From Amycolatopsis pretoriensis (GTDB lineage: Bacteria; Actinomycetota; Actinomycetes; Mycobacteriales; Pseudonocardiaceae): a stretch of 64,000 nucleotides of DNA. The notes under the pieces were generated by a model. It did no database searches. It was not told the DNA's origin and was given only the letters and a program-made list of their open reading frames with translations. Position 1 is the stretch's first letter. Every line of letters starts with the position of its first letter. Of the stretch, positions 23,608-31,336 are shown in pieces. Where the stretch lies: the NCBI RefSeq assembly GCF_900107925.1, contig NZ_FNUJ01000005.1, positions 434,001 to 498,000 on the forward strand, in the 5' to 3' direction. A program made the position numbers and the translations under genes.

Positions 23608-25053
23608 ATGGAAGCCGCAGTCCCACTGGGTGGACGCATCTCCGGACCGCGATTGGCCGTCATGCTGGGCTCCTGGCGGCAAGGCTCGCGGCAGGGGGCG
23701 GCCGACCTGGCCGCGGCGATCGAGCTGCAGGTGCTGGACGGCCAGCTCCCGCTCGGCACCCGGCTGCCCGCCGAGCGCGAGCTGGCCGACGCGCTCGGCG
23801 TCAGCCGGACGCTGATCGGCGCGGCCCTGGACCGGTTGCGGGAGAGCGGGTTCGTCGCGAGCCGCCGCGGGGCGGGCTCGTGGATCGCCGCGCCCGGACG
23901 CCGTCGCCGCGGCCCGCTCGCCCCGGCCGGCGACGGCTCGATCGACTTCACCCACGCGTCCTCGCCCGCCATCCCCGGCACGGCCGCGGCGGTCGACGCG
24001 GCCCGCGTCCGGCTCGCCGACCACCTCGGCGACCACGGCTACCAGGAACGCGGCCTGCTGAGCTTGCGCGAGAAGATCGCGCGGCGCTACACCGAGCGCG
24101 GGCTGCCGACGACTCCCGCGCAGGTCATGGTCACCAACGGCGCGCACCACGCGTTCGTCCTGGTCCTGCGGATGCTCGCCGGCCCCGGCGACCGCGTGCT
24201 GGTCGAGCAGCCGACGTACCCGAACGCCCTGGAGGCGATCCGGGCCGCGCACGCCATCCCGGTGCCGGTGGCCCTCGACCCGGGCGGCGGCCGCGGCTGG
24301 GACATCGCGGGCGTCGACGCGGCGCTGCGCCAGGCGTCCCCGCGGTTCGCCTACCTCGTCGTCGACTTCCAGAACCCGACTGGCCTGCGCCTGGACGCCG
24401 AAGGCCGCTCCCGGCTCGGCACCGTGCTGGCCCGCGCGCGGACGCCGGTCGTGGTGGACGAGACGCTCGTCGAGCTGGACCTGGAAGGTGACCCGCTGAC
24501 CGGGCCGCCGCCGCTGGCCGCGTTCGCCGGCGACCTCGCGATCTGCGTCGGCTCGGCGTCGAAGACGCATTGGGGCGGGCTGCGGCTCGGCTGGATCCGC
24601 GCGTCCGAGGACCTGCTCGGCCGCCTGGTTTCGGCGCGCTACGCGGTCGACCTGGGCTCGCCGGTGTTCGAGCAGATCGTCCTCGGCGAGCTGCTGGACG
24701 ACGACGCCGCGCTGAGCCGCCGTCGCGAGGAGCTGCGCGGCTACCGCGACGCGCTGGCCGGCGCGGTCCACCGGTACCTGCCGGACTGGACGTTCACGCT
24801 GCCGAAGGGCGGGCTCTCGCTGTGGTGCCGGATGCCGGAACCGGTCAGCTCACGGCTCGCGGTGGCGGCGGCGAGCCACGGCGTCCAGGTCGCGCCGGGC
24901 TCGCGCTTCGGCGTCCACGGCGGGTTGGAGCGCTGGATCCGGCTGCCGTTCTCGCTGCCGCCGGACCGGATCGAGGAAGCGGTCCGGCGGCTGAGCGCGG
25001 CCGAGGCGTCCGTCCGCGGCACGCCGGCGTCGCTGGACGCACCGATCGCATAA
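23608..25053 (+). CDS. MocR-type regulator: GntR HTH fused to aminotransferase domain (YczR-like)
   Basis: The 481-residue protein has a GntR winged HTH at about residues 30-90 (LPAERELADALGVSRTLIGAAL) joined to a fold-type I aminotransferase domain. The PLP lysine lies in CVGSASKTHWGGLRLGWIR near residue 318, and MVTNGAHHAFVLVLRML and DFQNPTGLRL are the usual aminotransferase blocks. MocR proteins use PLP as a regulatory ligand. The divergent yczE gene is the expected target. A TAA stop is followed by a long hairpin at 25056. Confidence 0.9.
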   Translation: MEAAVPLGGRISGPRLAVMLGSWRQGSRQGAADLAAAIELQVLDGQLPLGTRLPAERELADALGVSRTLIGAALDRLRESGFVASRRGAGSWIAAPGRRRRGPLAPAGDGSIDFTHASSPAIPGTAAAVDAARVRLADHLGDHGYQERGLLSLREKIARRYTERGLPTTPAQVMVTNGAHHAFVLVLRMLAGPGDRVLVEQPTYPNALEAIRAAHAIPVPVALDPGGGRGWDIAGVDAALRQASPRFAYLVVDFQNPTGLRLDAEGRSRLGTVLARARTPVVVDETLVELDLEGDPLTGPPPLAAFAGDLAICVGSASKTHWGGLRLGWIRASEDLLGRLVSARYAVDLGSPVFEQIVLGELLDDDAALSRRREELRGYRDALAGAVHRYLPDWTFTLPKGGLSLWCRMPEPVSSRLAVAAASHGVQVAPGSRFGVHGGLERWIRLPFSLPPDRIEEAVRRLSAAEASVRGTPASLDAPIA

Positions 25054-25055
25054 AA

Positions 25056-25132
25056 AACGAACCGGTGCGCTGGATGCGAGCCTGCTCCCAGGGATGGGCG
25101 GCGTTCGTGAGCATCCAGCGCACCGGTTCGTT
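25056..25132 (+). terminator. Long hairpin (22-bp perfect stem, 33-base loop)
   Basis: Arms at 25056-25077 and 25111-25132 are perfectly complementary; the core is CCGGTGCGCTGGATGC. The 33-base loop is larger than usual for a terminator. It starts three bases after the MocR stop. It could be a terminator or a structured element left by a dispersed repeat. Confidence 0.6.
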
Positions 25133-25178
25133 GTTTCACACTCCCACGTCCGGGCGTGACCCCATCGGTGGGTGCCGC

Positions 25179-25215
25179 GGCTTCCCGGCACAGCCCCTCG
25201 ACGTGCCGGGAAGCC
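25179..25215 (-). terminator. Hairpin with 13-bp stem
   Basis: GGCTTCCCGGCAC (25179-25191) pairs with GTGCCGGGAAGCC (25203-25215) over an 11-base loop. It lies just beyond the stop of the possible 54-residue minus-strand gene at 25222 and is a suitable terminator for it. Confidence 0.55.
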
Positions 25216-25221
25216 GGCGGC

Positions 25222-25386
25222 TCAGACGTGCTCTTCGCGAGACGAGTCGCCGCTCGGCGCGGTGAGTGACGACTCCCGGAGCACGCCCGGTGTGGGTCCC
25301 GGCGCCACGGGGGCAGCGCGGCGCCGGGACCGGGATCCGACCCGGCCGGGCGCGGTCGGCCGGTCGGAAAGACTGTGGTTTCGCAT
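25222..25386 (-). CDS. Possible 54-residue hypothetical protein
   Basis: An ATG at 25386 opens 54 codons (MRNHSLSDRPTAPGRVGSRS start, ending DSSREEHV). It is Arg/Ser/Pro-rich, without recognised domain or membrane segment. The upstream AGGGG is 11-12 bases away, further than ideal. Support comes mainly from the tight hairpin seven bases after its stop. It occupies part of the 498-bp gap between the MocR gene and the low-complexity protein gene. It may be noncoding. Confidence 0.3.
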   Translation of the reverse strand: MRNHSLSDRPTAPGRVGSRSRRRAAPVAPGPTPGVLRESSLTAPSGDSSREEHV

Positions 25387-25551
25387 GGCTTTCAGCCCCT
25401 GGGGTACGTCGGACGCGCGGGCGCGTCACGAGACGTGAAAGAGTCACGAATTTCGTACTGGAGCAGGGGAAACGTCACACTCTAACGGCGTGCGGTTGCG
25501 TCCTGTTGATCTTGTTTTGGACGCAGCTGTCCCCGGCTGCCCGGTTTCGGG

Positions 25552-26823
25552 TCAGTCGGGGGAGGTGGTCGGCAGGGCGGCTTCCCTGCCCGCGCCGTCG
25601 ACCTCGTGGTCGCGGCTGGTGCCGATGAGCTTCAGCTGGGTGGTGGTGACGTCGTCGGTGTGGACGGCGAACGCGTGGCGGGCGCCGCCCGGGCCGTCGT
25701 GGCCGGGAGCCGCGGTCGGGGCCGGCGCGCTCGGGGCGCTGCTGCCACCGGGCAGGCCCGGGGTGCTGTCGCCGCCGCCGTTGCGCGCGTGGACACCGGA
25801 GTCGCGCGGCTGCTCCTGCTTGGCGGGCAGCGTGTTCTGCACCTCGACGAGGTGCACGACCGCGACCCGGGCGGTCTGCTGAGAGGTCGTCGTCGCGGTG
25901 GTTTCGGCGGGCGCGGTTTCGACGACCGCGGCGGCGGTCGCCGGCTGGGTGGCAGTGTCGGTGGTGACGCCGGGCACGGTGACCGTGACACCGCCGGAGT
26001 TCGAACTGCCGCCGAGGATCGGGTTCAGGACGTCGTCGAGCGGGAGCAGGACGGGCGCGTCCGGGTTGTCCGCGGGCGGCTGGGTGAGCGGCGCGAGAAC
26101 GGTGTGGGACAGCGTGTTCGTCAGCGTGCTGACGGTGTCCAGCGTGCCGGACACGGTGGTGGTGACCGTGTTCAGCGTGCCGCCGACGACGTTCACGACG
26201 CCGCCGACGAGCCCGCCGAGCAGGCCGCCGTCGGACGCCGACGTGGTCTTCTTCGCGACGGGTTCGGTCACCGATTTGACCGTGCCGACGAGGCCGTTGA
26301 GCAGGCCGCCGGACGAGGTCGCCTTGGCGGCCGGTTCGGTCGCCGGCTCTTCGGCGGGCTGAGTGTCCTTCGTGGACTGCTCGGTCTCGGTGGTGCCGGC
26401 GTCGCTCGCGCCGGTTTCCGTCGTGTCGGCCGGCTGCGCGCAGGTGCCGGGTTCGCGGTGGCTCTTGCGGTGGTGGCCGTGCAGCAGGCCGCCGTGCTCC
26501 ACAGTGGACGCGGCGGCGTGCGGGCAGCCGGCGGTCTCGGCGGCGGCCGCGGTGCTGCCGGAGAGCGCGCCGGTGAGCAGCCAGCCGGCGAGGGTCAGGC
26601 CCCCGGCGACGAGGATCTTGGCGGCGGGCCGCTGCAGCGCGGCCGCCCACGGGCGCGGCGTGCGCCCGCGCGTGCGAGAGGAATCCCGGGTGGGAAGCGG
26701 CTCACCAGCGGAAAGCCGCGGCCTCGGTTCACCCGCGGTGAGCGCAGGCCGCGCGGGAGCGCCGCGGCGTGCGTTCGCCGTGCTGCTCACCGCCACCACC
26801 ACCGTCCGCGCCTGTGGCTCCAA
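25552..26823 (-). CDS. Low-complexity exported or surface protein
   Basis: About 423 residues from the TTG at 26823; GTG codons a few residues later (VSSTANARRG) are equally good starts. After a basic N-terminal tail there is a hydrophobic segment near residues 70-95 (ILVAGGLTLAGWLLTGALSG), best read as a membrane anchor or late signal peptide. Then come a His-rich stretch (HGGLLHGHHRKSH), Thr/Ala/Glu-rich linkers and valine/glycine-rich amphipathic repeats such as GGLLGGLVGGVVNVVGGTLN. No known domain is seen. The repeat character recalls cell-surface or hydrophobic coat proteins, but this is only a resemblance. Confidence 0.6.
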   Translation of the reverse strand: MEPQARTVVVAVSSTANARRGAPARPALTAGEPRPRLSAGEPLPTRDSSRTRGRTPRPWAAALQRPAAKILVAGGLTLAGWLLTGALSGSTAAAAETAGCPHAAASTVEHGGLLHGHHRKSHREPGTCAQPADTTETGASDAGTTETEQSTKDTQPAEEPATEPAAKATSSGGLLNGLVGTVKSVTEPVAKKTTSASDGGLLGGLVGGVVNVVGGTLNTVTTTVSGTLDTVSTLTNTLSHTVLAPLTQPPADNPDAPVLLPLDDVLNPILGGSSNSGGVTVTVPGVTTDTATQPATAAAVVETAPAETTATTTSQQTARVAVVHLVEVQNTLPAKQEQPRDSGVHARNGGGDSTPGLPGGSSAPSAPAPTAAPGHDGPGGARHAFAVHTDDVTTTQLKLIGTSRDHEVDGAGREAALPTTSPD

Positions 26824-27236
26824 CGCTTCGCGCTCGAGTCCGTTCTTGCTGGGGTCTTTCTCCGGCCAGGTCGCAGTTCCCCCGGGGCTGCACTCTTTCT
26901 AGCACCGCTCGGGAGTCTTTCATCTCAACCGCGTTCGATCCAGCCCACAAGGCGGAACGGCCTGGCCCGGCAAGGCAACTGCGGCCGACGAGTTGATCAC
27001 TCTCAGTGCCGTTCGGGGGTTTCTCTGCGGCCATTCGGACGAGTTCTGCAACTTGCACATTTGGGCGTTGACCTGATGTTTCGCGAATTCCGACCGCGAG
27101 CGGTGTCCGTTCGGTGGCGTTCGGTGGTCGTGAAAGAATTTTCGGCCAAGCGCTCGGAATGTGGAACGCCAGCCGCCGAGGTCCGTTTCGGGCCTCGCGG
27201 CACGCCGGCGGCCACCACCGAGCCGGATCTCGGTCG
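26824..27236. other. 413-bp intergenic region
   Basis: This stretch lies upstream of the low-complexity protein gene and beyond the 3' end of the aminotransferase gene. It is less GC-rich than its neighbours, especially around 27040-27160 (TTTCGCGAATTCC, GAAAGAATTTTCGG), as expected for promoter DNA. Short open frames here have shadow-like composition. I see no RNA gene or clear operator. Confidence 0.6.
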
Positions 27237-28403
27237 TCAGACCAGTTTGCGCAATCGGGTGACGCCCTCGTCGATGACGTCGTTGCGCTTGCAGAACGCG
27301 AAACGCAGCAGGTGTTTCCACTCGTCCGGGTGATCGGTGAACACCTTCACGGGCACCGCGGCCACCCCGACCCGCCCGGGCAGCTCCCACGCCAGGTCGG
27401 CGGCGTCGGTGAAGCCGAGCGGCCGCACGTCGACGCAGACGAAGTACGTGCCCGCGGTCGGCCGGACCGTGAACCCGGCGTCGGCGAGCCCGGCCGAAAG
27501 CCGGTCGCGCTTCTCCTGCAGCGACGCGCGCAGGCCGTCGACCCAGGGCAGCTCGTGGTCGAGCGCGTGCGCGACGGCCGGCTGCAGCGGCCCGCCGGAG
27601 ACGAACGTGATGAACTGCTTCGCCGCTTTCACCGCCGCGACCAGCTCCGGCGTCGAGCAGACCCAGCCGATCTTCCAGCCGGTGCAGTTGAACGTCTTCC
27701 CGGCGCTGGAGATGCTCACCGTCCGCGGCCGCATGCCGGGCAGCGTGACCAGCGGGATGTGCTCGTTGCCGTCGAAGACGAGGTGCTCGTAGACCTCGTC
27801 GCAGATCGCGATCAGGTCGTGCTCGACGCAGAGCGTGGCCAGCGCCTCCAGCTCGGCGCGGGTGAAGACGGTCCCGGTCGGGTTGTGCGGCGAGTTGACC
27901 AGGATCGCCCTGGTCCGCGGGGTGACGGCGGCCCGCAGGCCCTCGACGTCGAGCCCGAACCGGCCGTCCGGGCCTTCGACGAGCCCGACGACCCGCCGCT
28001 CGGCACCCGCCATCGCGACCGCGGCGGCGTAGGAGTCGTAGTAGGGCTCGATGACGATGACCTCGTCCCCGGGCTCGGTCAGCGCGATCAGCGTCGCGGT
28101 GATGGCCTCGGTCGCGCCCGCGGTGACCAGGATCTCGGTGTCCGGGTCGTACTCGGTGCCGTAGCGCAGCCGGTGCCGCGCGATCGCGGCCCGCAGCTCC
28201 GGCCGGCCCGGCCCCGGTGGGTACTGGTTGGCCCCGCCGAACAGCGCGTTCTTGGCCGCGTCGAGCATGCCGGCCGGGCCGTCGGTGTCGGGGAAGCCCT
28301 GGCCGAGGTTGACGGCGTCGTGCTTCACGGCCAGCGCGGTCATCTCGGCGAAGATGGTCGAGGTGAACGGCCGGAGGCGGGGGACGAGAGCAGGTTCGCG
28401 CAC
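27237..28403 (-). CDS. PLP-dependent aminotransferase, DapC-like
   Basis: The 388-residue class I/II aminotransferase closely follows the M. tuberculosis Rv0858c (DapC) pattern: LRPFTSTIFAEMTALA, VNLGQGFPDTDGP, NQYPPGPGRPELR and the PLP lysine in SISSAGKTFNCTGWKIGW. SPHNPTGTVFT and FAFCKRNDVIDE are further matches. The likely reaction is N-succinyl-LL-2,6-diaminoheptanedioate aminotransfer in lysine/peptidoglycan precursor synthesis; kynurenine or methionine aminotransferase activity is an alternative in this subfamily. It starts at GTG 28403 with GAGG upstream and is divergent from the DUF445 gene 29 bases away. Confidence 0.85.
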   Translation of the reverse strand: MREPALVPRLRPFTSTIFAEMTALAVKHDAVNLGQGFPDTDGPAGMLDAAKNALFGGANQYPPGPGRPELRAAIARHRLRYGTEYDPDTEILVTAGATEAITATLIALTEPGDEVIVIEPYYDSYAAAVAMAGAERRVVGLVEGPDGRFGLDVEGLRAAVTPRTRAILVNSPHNPTGTVFTRAELEALATLCVEHDLIAICDEVYEHLVFDGNEHIPLVTLPGMRPRTVSISSAGKTFNCTGWKIGWVCSTPELVAAVKAAKQFITFVSGGPLQPAVAHALDHELPWVDGLRASLQEKRDRLSAGLADAGFTVRPTAGTYFVCVDVRPLGFTDAADLAWELPGRVGVAAVPVKVFTDHPDEWKHLLRFAFCKRNDVIDEGVTRLRKLV

Positions 28404-28432
28404 GATCAGCCATCCTCACGGACAATGGTGAT

Positions 28433-29731
28433 GTGGAGCAACTGACCCCCGCCAAGGTGACGCCCGCCGACCCGCCGGGCGGGCCCGCCGGCGAAGAGGA
28501 AAAGCGGCGCGCGCTGCGCAAGATGAAGCTGGTCGCGCTGTCGTTCCTGCTCGGTGCCACGCTCGTGTTCCTGCTCACGAGCTGGGCGCAGTCGGCGGGC
28601 TGGCCGGGCTGGGTCGGCTACGTGCGCGCCGCGGCCGAGGCCGGCATGGTCGGCGCGCTGGCCGACTGGTTCGCCGTCACCGCGCTGTTCCGCCACCCGC
28701 TCGGGCTGAAGATCCCGCACACGGCGATCATCCCGAACAAGAAGGACGCCCTGGGCAACAGCCTCGGCGACTTCGTCGGGTCGAACTTCCTGTCCGAGGA
28801 GGTCGTGCGCGACAAGCTCAAGCGCGTCGAGATCGCGCGCCGCCTCGGCGGGTGGCTGGCCCAGGAGGAGAACGCCGAGCGCGTGACGTCCGAGCTGGCC
28901 ACGGTGGTCCGGGCGGCGGTTCGCGTGCTGCGTGACGAGGACGTCCAGGCGATCATGGAGCAGGCGGTCGCGCGGCGGATCATCGACAAGCCGTGGGGCC
29001 CGCCGCTGGGCAAGATCCTCCAGGGCGTCTTCGCCGACGGCGCGCACCACAAGCTCGTGGATCTGATGTGCGACCGCGCGTACGAGTGGGTCCGCGACAA
29101 CCACACGACGATGCTGCGCGTGGTGTCCGACCGGGCGCCGAGCTGGTCGCCGAAGTTCGTCGACGAGATGCTCGCGGACAAGGTGTACGGCGAGGTGCTG
29201 TCGTTCGCGTGGGCGGTGAAGACGGACGTCAACCACCCGATGCGGCTCGCGCTGGACAAGTTCCTCGGCGAGTTCGCCCAGGACCTGCAGACCGACCCCG
29301 ACGTGATGGCCCGCGCCGAGCAGGTGAAGGGCCAGATCGTGCACCACGAGGAGGTCCAGCGCCTGATCGGCTCGGCGTGGAGCACGGCGAAGGAGATGCT
29401 GCTGACGGCGGCGGAGGACCCGTCGAGCGAGCTGCGTCGCCGGGTGCGCTTGGGCTTGGTGTCGCTGGGTTCGCGGCTGGTTTCGGATGATCAGCTGCGC
29501 TCGAAGGCGGATGGCTGGGTCGAGGGCGCGGCCGCGTACCTGGTGAAGAACTACTCGCGCGAGATCACGACGATCATCACCGACACGGTCGAGCGCTGGG
29601 ACGCCGAGGAGACGTCGCGGAAGATCGAGCTCCAGGTGGGGCGCGACCTGCAGTTCATCCGGATCAACGGCACGGTCGTGGGTGCGCTGGCCGGGCTGGT
29701 CATCTACGCCGTGGCGGAGCTGCTGTTCTGA
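28433..29731 (+). CDS. DUF445 domain membrane protein
   Basis: The 432-residue protein has an N-terminal membrane helix (ALSFLLGATLVFLLTSWAQ), the DUF445 signature AAAEAGMVGALADWFAVTALFRHPLG at residues 63-88, and a long helical middle. A C-terminal helix pair (GTVVGALAGLVIYAVAELLF) reinserts in the membrane. The family is widespread and of unknown function, thought to act in envelope processes. It starts at GTG 28433. It ends before a 307-bp convergent gap that contains a cluster of DnaA-box sequences. Confidence 0.9.
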   Translation: MEQLTPAKVTPADPPGGPAGEEEKRRALRKMKLVALSFLLGATLVFLLTSWAQSAGWPGWVGYVRAAAEAGMVGALADWFAVTALFRHPLGLKIPHTAIIPNKKDALGNSLGDFVGSNFLSEEVVRDKLKRVEIARRLGGWLAQEENAERVTSELATVVRAAVRVLRDEDVQAIMEQAVARRIIDKPWGPPLGKILQGVFADGAHHKLVDLMCDRAYEWVRDNHTTMLRVVSDRAPSWSPKFVDEMLADKVYGEVLSFAWAVKTDVNHPMRLALDKFLGEFAQDLQTDPDVMARAEQVKGQIVHHEEVQRLIGSAWSTAKEMLLTAAEDPSSELRRRVRLGLVSLGSRLVSDDQLRSKADGWVEGAAAYLVKNYSREITTIITDTVERWDAEETSRKIELQVGRDLQFIRINGTVVGALAGLVIYAVAELLF

Positions 29732-29773
29732 GGGGCTGAGTCGTATACCACATCTGGGGGAGCCTCAAACGAG

Positions 29774-29910
29774 TTGTCCACAGGAAGCTGAGTTATCCCC
29801 GGGGTTATCCACAGGTTTTCACGGTGATGGCCTAATCGCTGTCCACAACGTGTGGGGGCTCGGGTGTGGGTGGCGTGGATATGTGGGGCTCGGACCTCGA
29901 GTTGTCCACA
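29774..29910. promoter_or_regulatory. Cluster of four DnaA-box sequences
   Basis: TTGTCCACA at 29774 and 29902, TTATCCACA at 29805 and CTGTCCACA at 29839 all face the same way; a weaker TTATCCCCG is at 29793. TTGTCCACA is the preferred DnaA box in high-GC actinomycetes. They lie between convergent genes, away from any dnaA/dnaN genes, so this is not an obvious oriC. A DnaA-titration or regulatory site is possible. Confidence 0.65.
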
Positions 29911-29957
29911 GCTGGTTGGGGGTCCGCCGCTCGGATGAGAGCCCCGGCCGCACGTCA

Positions 29958-30002
29958 TGAACGACTCTTTCAGGGCGTCGGACGCGGTGAACGACTCTTT
30001 CA
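29958..30002. repeat. Two 15-bp direct repeats, 30-bp period
   Basis: TGAACGACTCTTTCA occurs at 29958-29972 and 29988-30002. The outer flanks CGTCA and TGACG form an inverted pair around the array. It lies in the convergent gap between DUF445 and the CGNR gene. Only two units are present, so it is not a CRISPR array. Confidence 0.75.
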
Positions 30003-30038
30003 TGACGTCCGAGGGTGGCCGGCGCCAGGCTTGGGGGG

Positions 30039-30509
30039 TCAGCCGGCCGCAGTCTCCGCCGCCCGGGCTCGCCAGCCGCGGGCCTTCTCGCGGTTGCCGC
30101 ACACCCTCATCGAGCACCACGTCCGCGACCGGTTGCGGGACTCGTCGTAAAACGCCCACAGACACGTGTCCGCCGGGCAGATCTTCAGCCGGATCCAGTC
30201 GCCGCGGACCACCAGCCGGGCGCACGCCGCGAACACCGCGCCCACCACGTCGTCCGCCACCAGGGCCGGGCCGGCGTCCGTGAGGGAAATCCGCGTGCCC
30301 ACGTCCAGGCTCCCGCCCGGCAACCTCGGGTCGCCGATCGCCGCGCGCAGTGCGTCCCGGGCCGCTCGGGCCTCGGGGGCCGCGTTGGGGGTCAGTGACC
30401 GGGCCACCGCCCACTCCCGCCACTGCCCGGGATCTTCGAGCAGGTCAGTGCCCTCTTCGACGTTGACCGTGTTGAGGAACTCCACGACGAGTGAGGCGTC
30501 GGTGTGCAC
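30039..30509 (-). CDS. CGNR zinc-finger regulator
   Basis: The 156-residue protein has a shortened ABATE-like N-terminus (DASLVVEFLNTVNVEEG) and a C-terminal CGNR zinc finger: ICPADTCLWAFYDESRNRSR followed by TWCSMRVCGNREKARG. It starts at GTG 30509. Relatives are putative ligand-responsive regulators, like the one at 16053. It is divergent from a VOC-family gene 91 bp away, which is the likely target. The gap lacks the TCTAAC sites seen at 16 kb, so the two CGNR proteins probably recognise different DNA. Confidence 0.85.
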   Translation of the reverse strand: MHTDASLVVEFLNTVNVEEGTDLLEDPGQWREWAVARSLTPNAAPEARAARDALRAAIGDPRLPGGSLDVGTRISLTDAGPALVADDVVGAVFAACARLVVRGDWIRLKICPADTCLWAFYDESRNRSRTWCSMRVCGNREKARGWRARAAETAAG

Positions 30510-30599
30510 CGAACCAGTGTACGGCGACCGGTGGTTGCCCTGGCTCGCGCTAACCCACATAATCCGATAGCTGGTTACTCGCGATCGAAGGGAGCGACG

Positions 30600-30968
30600 A
30601 TGAGTGCGGTACCGACGCTGGGTGTGGTGGCCCTCGACTGCCCCGACCCCGTGGCGCTGGCCGGGTTCTACCGGGCCGTGCTGGAGTGGGACGAGCCCGA
30701 AGTCGCCGACGACGGCCACTGGGTCACCCTCGCCAACCCGGCCGGCGGTGCCGGGATCGCCTTCCAGCGGGTGCCCGACTACCGGCCGCCTTCGTGGCCG
30801 TCCGCGGAGAACCCGCAGCAGCTGCACCTGGACCTGAACGTCACGGACCTGGAAGCGGCGCACGAGCGCGTGCTCGGCCTGGGTGCGAAGCTGCTGGACG
30901 ACGCCCCGAAGACCTTCCGCGTCTACGCCGATCCGGTGGGGCACCCCTTCTGCCTGTGCGCCTGCTGA
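30600..30968 (+). CDS. VOC family protein (glyoxalase/dioxygenase fold)
   Basis: The 122-residue single-module pair of beta-alpha-beta-beta-beta units begins LGVVALDCPDPVALAGFYRAV and contains a LHLDLNVTDLEAAHERVLGLG second half and a DPVGHPFCLC end. Such proteins include metal-dependent glyoxalases and antibiotic-binding proteins. GAAGGGAG precedes ATG 30600. It is divergent from the CGNR regulator and 25 bases upstream of the zinc-ribbon gene, so it may be co-transcribed with it. Confidence 0.85.
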   Translation: MSAVPTLGVVALDCPDPVALAGFYRAVLEWDEPEVADDGHWVTLANPAGGAGIAFQRVPDYRPPSWPSAENPQQLHLDLNVTDLEAAHERVLGLGAKLLDDAPKTFRVYADPVGHPFCLCAC

Positions 30969-30993
30969 CCGATTTGTGCGTAGTCTCGCATGT

Positions 30994-31335
30994 GTGATTT
31001 GTCCGAAGTGTCAGAACCAGATGCGGACCGTGGACAAGAACGGCGTCCACATCGAGCAGTGCGACGGCTGTCGCGGGATCTTCCTGGACCGCGGTGAGCT
31101 CGAAGCGATCGCCGGTGCGGAGAGCTCCTTCTACGGCCACCAGCCGCCGCCCTACCGAGGTCACTCCGACTCGCCGCGGCCCTACCGCGGCGGCTACCAG
31201 GACTCGCCCAAGGCCTACCGCGGCGGCGGTTACGCGGACTCGCCGCGGCCGCACCGCGGGTACTCGGACTCGCCTCGTCCCTACGGTCACAGCGGCCACC
31301 GCAAGCGCGGCTTCCTCGAGAACCTCTTCGACTGA
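30994..31335 (+). CDS. zf-TFIIB zinc-ribbon protein with DSPRPYRG repeats
   Basis: The 113-residue protein opens with a zinc ribbon: ICPKCQNQMRTVDKNGVHIE followed by QCDGCRGIFLDRGELEAI (two CxxC pairs), the pfam zf-TFIIB pattern. After residue 50 it becomes a low-complexity tail with four units around DSPRPYRGG/DSPKAYRGG, rich in Tyr, Arg, Gly and Ser. It ends in a basic HRKRGFLENLFD segment. It starts at GTG 30994. The ribbon plus a disordered Tyr/Arg-rich tail suggests nucleic-acid or protein binding, but no function is established. It is one base from the next zinc-ribbon gene. Confidence 0.8.
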   Translation: MICPKCQNQMRTVDKNGVHIEQCDGCRGIFLDRGELEAIAGAESSFYGHQPPPYRGHSDSPRPYRGGYQDSPKAYRGGGYADSPRPHRGYSDSPRPYGHSGHRKRGFLENLFD

Positions 31336-31336
31336 G

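Noticed and set aside
26729..27218. Short minus-strand frames upstream of the low-complexity protein
   Set aside because: Composition is Arg/Gly/Ser-rich without ribosome sites; the stretch looks like promoter DNA.
29774..29910. Chromosomal replication origin
   Set aside because: DnaA boxes are present, but there is no dnaA or dnaN, no AT-rich unwinding region and too few boxes for an actinomycete oriC.
29958..30002. CRISPR array
   Set aside because: Only two 15-bp units and one spacer-like interval, and no cas genes.
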